DNA of 17,608 nucleotides from Promethearchaeota archaeon (lineage in GTDB: Archaea; Asgardarchaeota; Lokiarchaeia; Sigynarchaeales; SOKP01). The stretch spans positions 1 to 17,608 of the forward strand of contig JAHPYY010000201.1 in NCBI GenBank assembly GCA_019058515.1, read 5' to 3'. Shown here one piece after another: positions 1-8,001 of the stretch. The stretch's first letter is position 1; every line of letters starts with the position of its first letter. The notes under the pieces are model-generated. The model saw only the letters and a program-made list of their open reading frames with translations, did not search any database and had not been told where the DNA came from. The position numbers and the translations under genes are program-made.

Positions 1-1061
1 CCGTAATCTCTCATAATTTGGGCGGTTTTAGCGTAAATCTCTAATAAGATGTCAGGATTTGTCGATGGCAAGGACTTTTTCTGACCTGGAAGGGATCTCA
101 CGGGAGTCACAAAAGGAATAACTCCAATTCTTACAATCTCTTCGATCGAATCTAGAAGTTCTGAAACATTTTCTCCAAATCCCGTTAACACGAATGTTTC
201 AACTTGATTTTCACCAAAGATTTTGACTGCTTCTTTCCAATTAGTCTTAAATTCGCTGTATGGGATGTTGAATTTTCCGGGCGTTATTATCGAACGGATT
301 ATGTCATCAAATATTTCAATATGTATTCCTGCTGTATCCGCTCCTACTTCTTTAAGTTGTCTCAGGTAGTTTAAGTCTGATAAAGGTTCAATCTGAATGT
401 GTAAAGGTATGTCTGGATGTGTTGTTTTTAGCTCGCTAACTACTCTAATGTATCGTTCGGCACCCTTATCCTCCGAATCTTCCGTTCCGCTGGTTAATGT
501 CATGTGAGAACACCTATGCTCATTTTTTGCTTGGAAAACTACTTCAGATATTTGTTGTGGAGTTTTTTCTAGAATAGTAGTTTGCGAATGATAACTTAAC
601 TCAATACCGCAAAATTGACAAGCTTGTCCACATTCCCAATACTTACATTTTTGATATATAGTCGTTGCTAGACAATCAATACCATGCACTAAGGCGATTT
701 TACGCATTTCCACTCCGTCTGAAGTTTTAAACTCCGAAGAGTAATAAGCAGGGTTTTCTACGAGTTTGATCTTACCTATAGCACCATTGTGGGAGTTATT
801 ATAAATTTGAAAATAATCTCCGCTCTTTTCTCCTAGTGTGAGGTCGCTCTTTTCATTACTTTCCCAAAGAGCACAATTAACTATAGTCTTTCCATCTTCA
901 AAAAGGAAGTATCTTCCCCCCAATGGACCCGCTCCTCCTTTTCTTCGAGATAATAGATCGATCCCTTGGTCTTGATAATACTTAATTTTTTTGGGTTCAA
1001 GACTTAGACCTTTACATAGCAATAAAGTCTTAAGCTTAAATGTCTCTGCTATTTTATCCAT
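1..1061 (-). CDS. Radical SAM protein, MSMEG_0568-like (N-terminal part; C-terminus off the window)
   Basis: The minus strand is open from an ATG at 1061 to the window edge, giving 353 codons with no stop. It carries the radical SAM cluster motif CxxxCxxC (C144, C148, C151, codons at 632-609), which binds a 4Fe-4S cluster and cleaves S-adenosylmethionine to a 5'-deoxyadenosyl radical. A roughly 140-residue domain precedes the motif and includes RRKGGAG near residue 40 and HGIDCLATT just before the cluster. That arrangement, the MTLTSGTEDSEDKGA stretch and the later GKFNIPYSEF stretch recall the MSMEG_0568 family (TIGR04043), known from bacterial nitrilase-associated (Nit1) clusters; its reaction is unknown. 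The family match is from memory of sequence pattern; radical SAM membership is secure. The start has a purine-rich AAGGA about ten bases upstream. No other Nit1 gene is visible, and the downstream neighbours lie outside the window. Confidence 0.85.
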   Translation of the reverse strand, partial: MDKIAETFKLKTLLLCKGLSLEPKKIKYYQDQGIDLLSRRKGGAGPLGGRYFLFEDGKTIVNCALWESNEKSDLTLGEKSGDYFQIYNNSHNGAIGKIKLVENPAYYSSEFKTSDGVEMRKIALVHGIDCLATTIYQKCKYWECGQACQFCGIELSYHSQTTILEKTPQQISEVVFQAKNEHRCSHMTLTSGTEDSEDKGAERYIRVVSELKTTHPDIPLHIQIEPLSDLNYLRQLKEVGADTAGIHIEIFDDIIRSIITPGKFNIPYSEFKTNWKEAVKIFGENQVETFVLTGFGENVSELLDSIEEIVRIGVIPFVTPVRSLPGQKKSLPSTNPDILLEIYAKTAQIMRDY

Positions 1062-1211
1062 GATTGCGATAATATCCTTAACAAGTAAACTAATGACAAT
1101 TTAAAACCTATTAAATTAAACCTAATACAATATTTAACTTTGCTATTTATTAATATAAAGCTATATGTGTTTTTGCATACATTTTATGCTATACACTATA
1201 GTTCTCTATAG

Positions 1212-1316
1212 TATTACAATGCTGATACTTTGGAAGCAATTAAACCGGAATCGATGGAAACCTGTGGACAGTTGATGGTTCAGTTCATTAAACGCTTAGA
1301 CGCTTCTTTAAGCTAA
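1212..1316 (+). pseudogene. C-terminal remnant, probably of an M28-family aminopeptidase
   Basis: Just after an in-frame TAG (1209-1211), 34 codons read as protein-like sequence (YYNADTLEAIKPESMETCGQ, then LMVQFIKRLDASLS) ending at TAA 1314-1316. The pattern Y-x-N-x-D-T-x-E followed by a PES helix matches the end of M28 zinc aminopeptidases, where YHTxxDTxE carries a metal-binding histidine before a final amphipathic helix. Here the His position is Tyr. There is no usable start codon or ribosome site before it, and the preceding 150 bases are AT-rich without coding character. I read it as the tail of a gene whose body was deleted. The family is an inference from a short segment. Confidence 0.45.
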
Positions 1317-1453
1317 ATTCTTTTTCTTTACTTTTAAAATTAAGAATAGCTAATTTTCAACTTGGATGATGATTTATAACCAATTATTACTTATTTACTA
1401 TCGTTAGATTAAACCTTGTAGAGAGGTTATCTTAAATATAGAGAAGTGAAATT

Positions 1454-2071
1454 ATGTCAAAAGAAAGAATTAGTTGGATGGCGAAAGGCGTATGGTACGA
1501 GGCGTGTGCCTCTGAAGGCCATTGTTCGTTTTACTTTGGTAGGGATAGGGAAGAACCTTGCAAGTCCTTTCAGTGCTTTCAATTTCAAGAAGGAAAAATT
1601 GGAGAAGTAGACATTAGCGGAGTGTTGGCAATAAATGTAGTTGATTTGTTTTCCAACAAAGCAGCCGATGTGCTTTCAAAGGGAGGGGAAGGAGGGTTAT
1701 ATATTAGTGAGAATACGACCGAGGAGCAGAGGAAGTACCTAGAATCTTATTTCATGAAAAATATACCTGGAGCGATTTTGCTAAAGAAAAATCTCGGCAC
1801 TAAATATGTTAATATCAACCTAAAACAAGAAAGAACCACTTTTCATGTTACAATGCCTTATGGAGAGATGAAATTGTCGTATACCCCAGGCCTTGACGGT
1901 AAAAATCCCCAAAAACTTGAAAATTCTATCTTTGGAATTTATCTTTCAGACCTAAAAATTTGCAACACTCATTTTTGGAATTACAACGATTTTGGGAAAA
2001 CCTGGAAGTTTGAGAATAGGAGCGGAGTTATTGCGAGTTTTGATATGAAAGGAAAATCACGCGATTTTTAA
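1454..2071 (+). CDS. DUF1326-like protein
   Basis: A 205-residue soluble protein with no signal peptide or membrane segment. The start shows DUF1326 (PF07040) features: an aromatic/Gly strand, then YEACASEGHCSF with cysteines at 18 and 24, a third and fourth Cys near residues 36 and 40, then an EGKIGEVDISGVLA strand resembling the family's I-x-x-G-x-Y-G-x-V-x-L-S-G-L. The TTEEQRKYLESYF helix near residue 90 matches the family's 'D-x-x-A-T-x-E-Q-R' segment. The function of DUF1326 proteins is unknown. The ATG follows a purine-rich GAGAAGTGA. It stands alone between a peptidase-like remnant and an interrupted gene, so context gives no hint of its role. Family assignment is by motif recall. Confidence 0.7.
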   Translation: MSKERISWMAKGVWYEACASEGHCSFYFGRDREEPCKSFQCFQFQEGKIGEVDISGVLAINVVDLFSNKAADVLSKGGEGGLYISENTTEEQRKYLESYFMKNIPGAILLKKNLGTKYVNINLKQERTTFHVTMPYGEMKLSYTPGLDGKNPQKLENSIFGIYLSDLKICNTHFWNYNDFGKTWKFENRSGVIASFDMKGKSRDF

Positions 2072-2251
2072 GGAATTTCTTCCCTTAATTTGCAAACAAG
2101 GTCATCAAAAGTCTTAGAAAGTAAACATAGGTACCGAGTAACAAGATGGAATAAGCATTGTAGGGATTTTCTTTATAAGAGTTCAACTATTAATATATGC
2201 TAATTTATTCGTCGCAAATTTAGATATTTGATTATAATTCTCACATCTCTC

Positions 2252-2626
2252 ATGAACGGAAAATTCTCGATGAAAATTTCTGAAATCCAACCAAGTCAGT
2301 TGTATCTTAATTCGGTAAAAATTAAAAAGTACCTTAAACTCCTGAAAAAAAAACCTCATAAAGTCAAACCTGTTCCAATATAGAAGTTAAACAATAAAAT
2401 TATATTTCTAGACGGACATTCAAGAGCATTCGTCATGTGGAAATTAGGATACGAAGAAATCGATGTCTATTGGGAACAAGAAGAATTGGATTGGGATCTT
2501 TATGAAATTTGTGTGCAGTGGTGTATCGATGGAAAAATTCTAAATAATAAAGCTTACAAAAAAAAGTGGATAGAAAAATGTCAGCTAGCTTACAGAGAAT
2601 TAGAAAAAGAAAGAAAGAAGATATAG
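2252..2626 (+). pseudogene. ParB/sulfiredoxin-like domain protein interrupted by one TAG
   Basis: One frame from ATG 2252 (or ATG 2270, which gives MKISEIQPSQLY) to TAA 2624-2626 encodes about 124 residues, broken only by TAG at 2381-2383. The first part carries ISEIQPSQLYLN and a K-rich helix; after the stop come KIIFLDGHSRA, the ParB-like DGHxRA motif, then GYEEIDVYW and a C-terminal helical tail. These are hallmarks of the small stand-alone ParB N-terminal-domain proteins common in archaea and Firmicutes. The stop falls between VPI and KL, where relatives usually carry a sense residue and no gap. Both flanks remain in one frame with well preserved motifs, so the lesion is recent, a sequencing error, or a readthrough site. 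A run of nine A at 2345-2353 lies upstream but does not shift the frame. Function is uncertain; ParB-like domains bind nucleotides or DNA. Confidence 0.65.
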
Positions 2627-2689
2627 ACTTCATATTATCATATATATCGTAGAAATTTGAAACATAGCAAAATTTTTAACCCATTGGTA

Positions 2690-2743
2690 ATTTTGCATAT
2701 TTAATTACTGACTATTAAAACAAGCAAAAAAGAGAGATTAAGT
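2690..2743 (+). promoter_or_regulatory. Likely promoter of the uL16 gene
   Basis: About 40-50 bases before the ATG at 2744 lies an AT-rich TATA-like element (catatttaat, near 2695-2704), at a distance that would start transcription near 2725 and leave a short leader. A purine-rich AAGAGAGA (about 2730-2737) precedes the ATG and may serve as a weak ribosome site. The assignment rests on position and base composition alone. Confidence 0.3.
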
Positions 2744-3376
2744 ATGGCTCACCGTCGTCCGTGGCACTGCTACTCTAGATGGTCAAGGAGACCTTATCAA
2801 CACAAGCGTAGCTCGAACCACCGTAGAGAATACGCAAGAGGTGGTTCCCAATCGAAAATTGTGAGGTATTGGGGGGGAAATAAGTCCGTTCCCTGGTCCG
2901 AGTGGGATCTTGTAGTTGGTTTAAAGGTAGACAAGCAAGTTCAGATTTCTTCGAACGCGTTAGAAGCAATAAGAATTACCATCAACGGTTATCTTCAGAA
3001 AAGGTTAGGCAGAAACAATTACCGCTTCAGAGTTAGGTCAAAACCCTTCCAAAAATACAGAGAAAACCGCATGTTGGCGTTTGCAGGAGCTGACCGCGTT
3101 CAATCTGGGATGAGGAACTCGTTCGGCCGGTCCACGGGGGTATGCGCTCGAGTTAAGGCTGGAGCAATTGTGTGCGAAGTGGGAACGCACTTTAGGAACT
3201 TAGCAATCATTCGAGAGAGACTCCGAGTCGCATCGATGAAGATATGCTGTACTTGCACACAAGTTGTTATAGGCTTTAAAACAGAAGAGCTACTAAAACA
3301 ATCGGGATTGCCTCCCTACGACGACAAGAAGAGAAAGGAAATCCCTCTTTACGCGTTAAGCGAAGCAAAAACTTAA
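2744..3376 (+). CDS. rpl10e: Large ribosomal subunit protein uL16 (archaeal L10e)
   Basis: This 210-residue basic protein is a uL16/L10e homologue, which sits near the peptidyl-transferase centre and the tRNA acceptor stems. Seen directly: an Arg/Tyr-rich N-terminus, NALEAIR near residue 76, YRFRVRSKPF near 97, the family signature RENRMLAFAGADRVQSGMR near 106-124, FGRSTGVCARV, and RVASMKICCTCTQVVIG. Archaeal homologues are usually about 170-180 residues; this one adds a charged C-terminal tail of about 30 residues. It also lacks the usual GVPD-P-KI motif, reading GGSQSKI instead, and is unusually rich in Cys. Base composition is less AT-rich than the neighbours, as expected of a highly expressed gene. 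It stands alone, with no other ribosomal gene next to it. A divergent paralogue is possible, but the core signature makes the family secure. Confidence 0.9.
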   Translation: MAHRRPWHCYSRWSRRPYQHKRSSNHRREYARGGSQSKIVRYWGGNKSVPWSEWDLVVGLKVDKQVQISSNALEAIRITINGYLQKRLGRNNYRFRVRSKPFQKYRENRMLAFAGADRVQSGMRNSFGRSTGVCARVKAGAIVCEVGTHFRNLAIIRERLRVASMKICCTCTQVVIGFKTEELLKQSGLPPYDDKKRKEIPLYALSEAKT

Positions 3377-3515
3377 GCTAATCGCTAATAATTCTGATTT
3401 TTAAACTTAATTCTATTGTTTGTTCAATCAGTTAAATTTCGCTTAAATTAATATTAGGTTAGAACCTTAATTTATTTAGAACAACCACATATCGAAATAC
3501 TCCTAGTACAATTTC

Positions 3516-4871
3516 ATGCTAGAAGCGAAAAACTTGAAACCGTTTTTTAATCCGCAAAGCATTCTTATAATTGGAGTTTCACGCAAAGCATATACCTTCA
3601 GCTATACAATTTTGAAAAATTTACTGGAAATCTTTTATCATGGAGATATTTTTATTCTGAATCCAAATGCCAACGAGATTTTAGGAGTCAGATCCTACCA
3701 CAGTTTAGAAGAGCTACCTGAAGTTCCTGAATTAGCGGTAATTGTGCTGGGAACGAATATTTTAGAAATTGTGGAATCTCTTGGAAAATTAGGCGTAAAG
3801 TACATTTCTATCCAGTCTGAATTGAAACCAGGGATAAACGACACGGATTTAACTCTTAAATTAAATGAATTGTGCGAAAAGTACGAGATCAATTATTTAG
3901 GTCCTTCGATGATCGGAATTATTAATTTTATTGACAATTTCACTACTTCAATGATTCCCGTTAGACAGCACATAATGAAAGAAAACAAAAACATTAAAGA
4001 AGGATTAAGTTTTATTGCCCAATCTGGAGGGCTTGCTGGTTCTTTAGGTTGGTGGATGCCTTCTCAAAAGCTACCAATCTCCAAAGTGATACATCTTGGA
4101 AAAGGCTTTCACATTAACGAATCAGACTTGTTAGAATACCTTCTTAATGACGAGACGACTAAAGTTATATCGCTATTTCTCAGAGAGATCTCTGATGAAT
4201 TGATTTCTGCTGCAAAACGAACTTCATCCAAGAAGCCCATACTTTACTTTTACGTGGGAAAGGACTTATCAAGAGAAAACTTACTCAAAGAAGCAGGATG
4301 TATAGAAGTCGAGAATTACATAGAATTGTTTGAACTAGCGAAAATTTTTCTCTGGTGTCCCGCTCCCAATGGAATTAACTTAGGAATTATTGGACCTTCT
4401 TCTGGTGCAATCTATTTAATTGTAAAAGAAATGAGAAAGCAAGGATTGTCACTAGCAAAACCTAACAAGCAATCGCAAGAGGCAATTCTAAACAAAATTG
4501 GAGGTAGTACATGCGCTTACGGGAATCCTGTAGATTATTGGCCCCCTGAAAAATTTATCGGAATCAAAATTTGCGGAATATATAATACCGCTTCAAATAC
4601 TTTGCTAAAGGACCAAAGTGTGGACGGTCTGATATTAGCGTTAGAATTTTTCATAGAAATTGAATTCGACTTTAACATTTTCGAACGTATCCTAAAAGCA
4701 TATCCAAACAAACCTATTATCGCCATATTAATACAGGCAGAGAAAGAAGGCGCGAAACGGGTCATTAACGCCGCTAATTCGCTCAAAATCCCTGTGTTCG
4801 ACAACGAAATAGAGCGAGCTGTTCGAGGATACAAGTTATTATACGATTGGCACTCGAAAATTAAGAAGTAA
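3516..4871 (+). CDS. ADP-forming acyl-CoA synthetase alpha-subunit-like protein lacking the catalytic-histidine loop
   Basis: A 451-residue protein with the layout of the alpha subunit of ADP-forming acetyl/acyl-CoA synthetase: a CoA-binding Rossmann domain (residues 1-145, PQSILIIGVS near 13), two succinyl-CoA-synthetase-like domains (AQSGG near 168, SDLLEYLLND near 205, GNPVDYW near 340), and a C-terminal IPVFDNEIERAVRGYKLLYDW like that of functional enzymes. Those enzymes convert acyl-CoA, ADP and phosphate to acid, CoA and ATP through a phosphohistidine in the SHTGxLAG loop. Here the loop is missing: KKPILYFYVGKD runs straight into LSRENLLKEAGC (residues about 240-262), removing about 25 residues including the His. 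The later TNGGG-type loop is also changed, to GPSSGA. No beta subunit (ATP-grasp) is adjacent. It may be a CoA-binding pseudoenzyme or regulator. The frame is intact, so it is not a pseudogene. No clear ribosome site precedes the ATG, so a leaderless transcript is possible. Confidence 0.8.
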   Translation: MLEAKNLKPFFNPQSILIIGVSRKAYTFSYTILKNLLEIFYHGDIFILNPNANEILGVRSYHSLEELPEVPELAVIVLGTNILEIVESLGKLGVKYISIQSELKPGINDTDLTLKLNELCEKYEINYLGPSMIGIINFIDNFTTSMIPVRQHIMKENKNIKEGLSFIAQSGGLAGSLGWWMPSQKLPISKVIHLGKGFHINESDLLEYLLNDETTKVISLFLREISDELISAAKRTSSKKPILYFYVGKDLSRENLLKEAGCIEVENYIELFELAKIFLWCPAPNGINLGIIGPSSGAIYLIVKEMRKQGLSLAKPNKQSQEAILNKIGGSTCAYGNPVDYWPPEKFIGIKICGIYNTASNTLLKDQSVDGLILALEFFIEIEFDFNIFERILKAYPNKPIIAILIQAEKEGAKRVINAANSLKIPVFDNEIERAVRGYKLLYDWHSKIKK

Positions 4872-4943
4872 TTGAACTACTTTTTTATTACTCTTTTTCT
4901 CCAAAACAATAGGTAAATAAAAAGGTTTAAGTTGATTTGACGA

Positions 4944-6209
4944 TTAGTCGCTAAAAATTTTCTTGAATTCTTCGGGAATTCGCGTGGTAGCATCCATTAA
5001 TGATAACGCGTACACTTTCTCGTCGCAAGCACAGCTCTTACCCTCAAACAGGTAGAATTTAAACTCGTTTTTCCAGTTACAAATTTGAACGGATTCAATT
5101 TCAGCGATTTCACCGCAAACACAATAAATGGCAGTTTCAGAAGAGTAATTTGGCACGATTTCCTCGAAAGATTTCGTCGCTTTGGCAAATTCACATTCGT
5201 TAAGCATTTTATTAATGTCATCTGCTAGCGACTCTTTTAAACTTGGGACGAATTTTACAATAGCTCCACCTTCAAACCTCAATTCTTTTAGTACAATGAA
5301 GTTTCGTTCCTGTTTTTCTTCGAATTTTTCTGTGGGTTTTTGATATTTTTGCTTTAGTTGTTCGGGAATTGGGAAGGGCTCCATACCTTCAGGGTATTCG
5401 AAGTTGTAGATGTATTGAGTGACTCCCTGCCGAGAGTATTGGTTCTTTAAGACCACATTTTCATAGTCTCTACTAAACAATGGAAAAGTTATAAGTTGTA
5501 ATGGAACTTTTAGTTCGATGAGGTGGGTTCTGATATTGTTTAACACTTGGCTCGTGTAATCTTTTAAGAGTACAATTTCCTCCCGATTATCGGTGTAAAA
5601 CTGATTCTTATGTTTCTCTTTAAACGCGAACCACTTTTTCACAATGTAACCCCGAATTATCGTCGGAACCATACAAAACACGCACAAAAGGGGAAAGAGA
5701 ACAAATAAATTCATATCTGGAATGAAAGCTAATACTAAAATTATAGCAAACATAGGTATAGTCACCAATAGACTAATGGTTCTGAGTTTTTTGTCAAACG
5801 GTTTTTTTATCCCTTCGCTTGCAGCTAACTTTTCTGCATTGCCTTTTAATTGGTCCATTACATTATAAATTTGTTTCGATTCGAAGCTTCGTTCTAGTAG
5901 TTTGTCTTCTTCACGCCCGTCTTTTAGAAATTCAAAGGATTTCGTTATTTCGTTTTTGTATTGCTGAATAGATTTGTCCTTATATATGAAATCCATTGTC
6001 GATTCGCTGAAGTAATCTAAGAATTTGGCAATGAATAATTTTTTCTCCACCTTTTCGATCTGTCCGGGTTCTAACCCTAACGCCTCCTGAAGTAGTTGTC
6101 CTTGCGTTTTCCGCTGTGTTCTTTTAGGTTTTTCTTCGGTTTTCCTAGTTTTTTCTACTGAATTCACGGAAGTATCTTCTACTTCTTTCTTTTTTTCTTC
6201 TTCAGTCAA
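4944..6209 (-). CDS. Uncharacterised membrane protein with a cysteine-rich C-terminal domain
   Basis: A 421-residue protein with no recognised family. Residues 1-40 are highly charged (Glu/Lys-rich, probably disordered), 41-140 are helical and likely cytosolic, and two membrane helices lie at about 144-163 and 167-188, forming a hairpin. A long soluble region follows. Near the end are C363-x-C365, C378 and C393-x-C395, a spacing that could bind zinc or another metal. Because the two helices form a hairpin, both ends should face the same side, probably the cytosol given the positive residues around them. The N-terminus begins with a Met-Thr-Glu stretch. It converges with the acyl-CoA synthetase-like gene, and no operon partner is evident; the NifU-type gene lies 273 bases upstream in the same direction. 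Function is unknown. Confidence 0.7.
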   Translation of the reverse strand: MTEEEKKKEVEDTSVNSVEKTRKTEEKPKRTQRKTQGQLLQEALGLEPGQIEKVEKKLFIAKFLDYFSESTMDFIYKDKSIQQYKNEITKSFEFLKDGREEDKLLERSFESKQIYNVMDQLKGNAEKLAASEGIKKPFDKKLRTISLLVTIPMFAIILVLAFIPDMNLFVLFPLLCVFCMVPTIIRGYIVKKWFAFKEKHKNQFYTDNREEIVLLKDYTSQVLNNIRTHLIELKVPLQLITFPLFSRDYENVVLKNQYSRQGVTQYIYNFEYPEGMEPFPIPEQLKQKYQKPTEKFEEKQERNFIVLKELRFEGGAIVKFVPSLKESLADDINKMLNECEFAKATKSFEEIVPNYSSETAIYCVCGEIAEIESVQICNWKNEFKFYLFEGKSCACDEKVYALSLMDATTRIPEEFKKIFSD

Positions 6210-6482
6210 GATTTTAATTAGGATAGTAAATAGCTAAATTAATCAACGAAATTTTTCAAAGGTAATTAATTTTATTAAAAACCAATATATAGATTCCATC
6301 AAAAAATTCAAAATTTGGACGAAATTTCGTAAAAGAGAATATGCTTTTTGATAACTTGAAGTTCTTGAGAAATGTAATTACCATTCTTGATTAATATTCT
6401 CAATACTTAGAAATAAATAAATAGAAAGAAAAAAAATCTTGGTTTTAATGCCTCGATTGCATTTAAAATGCCCTAATTGTGC
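6210..6482. other. Spacer between the membrane protein and NifU-type genes
   Basis: This 273-base AT-rich stretch has no convincing coding frame. It holds the promoter of the minus-strand membrane protein gene at its left end and the 3' end of the NifU-type transcript at its right. A T-rich tract on the minus strand (complement of aaagaaaaaaaa, about 6424-6435) could help end that transcript. A direct repeat of aatgcc followed by c/t-rich bases at 6448-6478 is too short to interpret. Confidence 0.3.
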
Positions 6483-6725
6483 TTAATATGGTACATTAAC
6501 AACAGAAACTACTTCTGGGACAAACTGTTTAATTGCTCTCTCAATTCCAAGTTGTAGGGTTTGTTGAGCATGCATACATCCGGCACAGTGTCCTTGTAGT
6601 CTAACCTTTACTATTCCATCGTCGCTGATGTCTAAGAGCTCGACATCTCCACCGTCCATTTGCAACTGAGGTCTAATTTTTTCTAAAACCTGTTTTACTT
6701 TTTCTTTATCTACCAAATTAATCAA
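6483..6725 (-). CDS. NifU-like iron-sulfur cluster scaffold domain protein
   Basis: This 80-residue protein is a stand-alone NifU C-terminal domain (PF01106). It shows the helix KEKVKQVLEKIRPQLQMDGGDVEL, the strand IVKVRLQGHCAGC with the CxxC cluster ligands, and the closing VVSVVNVPY. Such domains assemble and pass on Fe-S clusters; the usual active form is a dimer with a cluster bridging the two CxxC pairs. The start must be TTG at 6725-6723: the codon just before it is TAG and no in-frame ATG lies nearby. It is monocistronic as far as can be seen. Radical SAM and other Fe-S enzymes are possible clients, but no specific link is shown. Confidence 0.93.
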   Translation of the reverse strand: MINLVDKEKVKQVLEKIRPQLQMDGGDVELLDISDDGIVKVRLQGHCAGCMHAQQTLQLGIERAIKQFVPEVVSVVNVPY

Positions 6726-7064
6726 CTATACTTTTTTAGTATCTTATTTAATATAGAGAATACACCGTTAAAAGCCTTAGTTTTATATTTCATAGAATAA
6801 TGATTCAAATTGATTTTAATTTTGAACACTCCTCGCAAATTAACCATGATTCTAAAAATTCCTTTTCCACTGATGAAGGTAATGGGTTTTACTTTGGTTT
6901 TATCATCTTTGATGTTACTGCTTTGGCTCTTCTTATGGAAATTCATGGTAATTAGGAAAAAGGCGGTTATGACTAATAAGAAAATTGAAAATCAAGGTTT
7001 AAGTTAGAAAGCTTTATATTCTCTTGAACAAATATCAAATTTTATCACAAAATACGAATTAATT
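6726..7064. other. 339-base spacer with overlapping small reading frames of unclear status
   Basis: The spacer between the divergent NifU-type and CPBP genes has two plus-strand readings. One runs ATG 6800 to TAG 6953-6955 (51 residues, ending in GFYFGFIIFDVTALALLMEI) and would continue EKGGYD to a TAA if the TAG were read through. The other (6846-7007, ATG start, about 53 residues) would be a single-helix protein with a basic tail. A minus-strand frame ending at 6722 overlaps the NifU start. T-rich DNA gives hydrophobic readings by chance, and I recognise no family with confidence. The FIIFDV segment faintly recalls respiratory complex subunit A, but this is too weak to name. Confidence 0.25.
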
Positions 7065-7977
7065 ATGTCTATAAAATATATTATATTGAAAACGCCATTA
7101 TTGTTTTTCTTCTTATTTACATATATCATATCGTGGGGAATTTGGATTCCTTTAATAATATACTATTATTTAAGCCCATTCCCGTTATCATTGAATAGTG
7201 CACCTATATTTGTGATTATTTTTACTTTTTATAGGATTTTTCGGTCCAACTTTTGCCGCGTTAATTATATCTGGCATACAAGAAGGAAAAAACGGAATAA
7301 AAAAGCTACTTTCACGCTGGAAAATATGGAAATTTGGGATTCAATGGTACTTATTCATTCCCGTCTTTTTTATGACTTTTTCGTTTATTGCGATTCAGAT
7401 ATATATATTATCTTTTAACCTTATTATCGCAGCTGATTGGACGCTATTGTATGTGCTTTTACCGGGCTTTATTCAAGCAGCAATTCTTGGAGGGGCTATA
7501 GCAGAAGAAACTGGATGGCGTGGATTCACACTTCCTAAAATGATGGTTTCACAGAATGCATTAGTTTCAAGTGTAATTATTGGAATTATCTGGGCGTGTT
7601 GGCATATCCCTTTAAATCTAATTCCTGGTGCAAATATCCCTGTAGCTCTGGATCTTTCAAGTTTTTTCGCATTCTTTTTCGCTGCAATTTCCCTTTCTGT
7701 TATAATGACTTGGTTGTTCAATAACACTCGGGGTAGTATTTTGATTTGCTATCTCTTTCACGCTGCAGCAAATTCATTAGGATTTTTAGCACTCTATAAT
7801 TTTGAAGATTTTGGAACCGCTTGGTTATATGTTCAGTGGTTTCAAATAATTTTAAGATCAGTTCTCATTTTATTAATAATCTTTATATTTGGTTTTAGGT
7901 TCTTTTCGCGAAAATACAAAGATAAGGAAGAATATCTTATTTCATTGAACATAATCAAAGCCACAGATAAGTTATAA
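7065..7977 (+). pseudogene. CPBP-family (CAAX/Abi) intramembrane protease with a frameshift
   Basis: Two overlapping frames together encode one protein of about 304 residues, normal for a CPBP intramembrane glutamic protease. The first frame starts at ATG 7065 with two hydrophobic segments. Near 7215-7234 the homology passes to the +1 frame, which reads GFFGPTFAALIISG (from 7234), then WYLFIPVFFMTF, and continues to TAA 7975-7977. The catalytic motifs are all in the second frame: EETGWRG (EExxxR, 7504-7524), IWACWH (second motif His) and FHAAAN (third motif). These enzymes act in the membrane on prenylated or other substrates. T-runs in the junction suggest one inserted base, either a true mutation or a sequencing error. 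Coding character and motifs are well kept on both sides, so the lesion is recent or artefactual. Confidence 0.8.
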
Positions 7978-8001
7978 AAAATCCTCAGAGCTAGCCAAAA
8001 T

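Noticed and set aside
2433..2633. Minus-strand ORF opposite the ParB-like gene
   Set aside because: No family features; the plus frame holds the conserved DGHxRA motif and flanking structure.
4535..4834. A 99-residue minus-strand ORF inside the acyl-CoA synthetase-like gene
   Set aside because: It is antisense to a conserved domain with clear family motifs and has no features of its own.
6448..6484. Tiny plus-strand ORF ending LKCPNCA, like half a zinc ribbon
   Set aside because: Only 12 codons, no second Cys pair, no ribosome site, and it overlaps the 3' end of the NifU-type gene.
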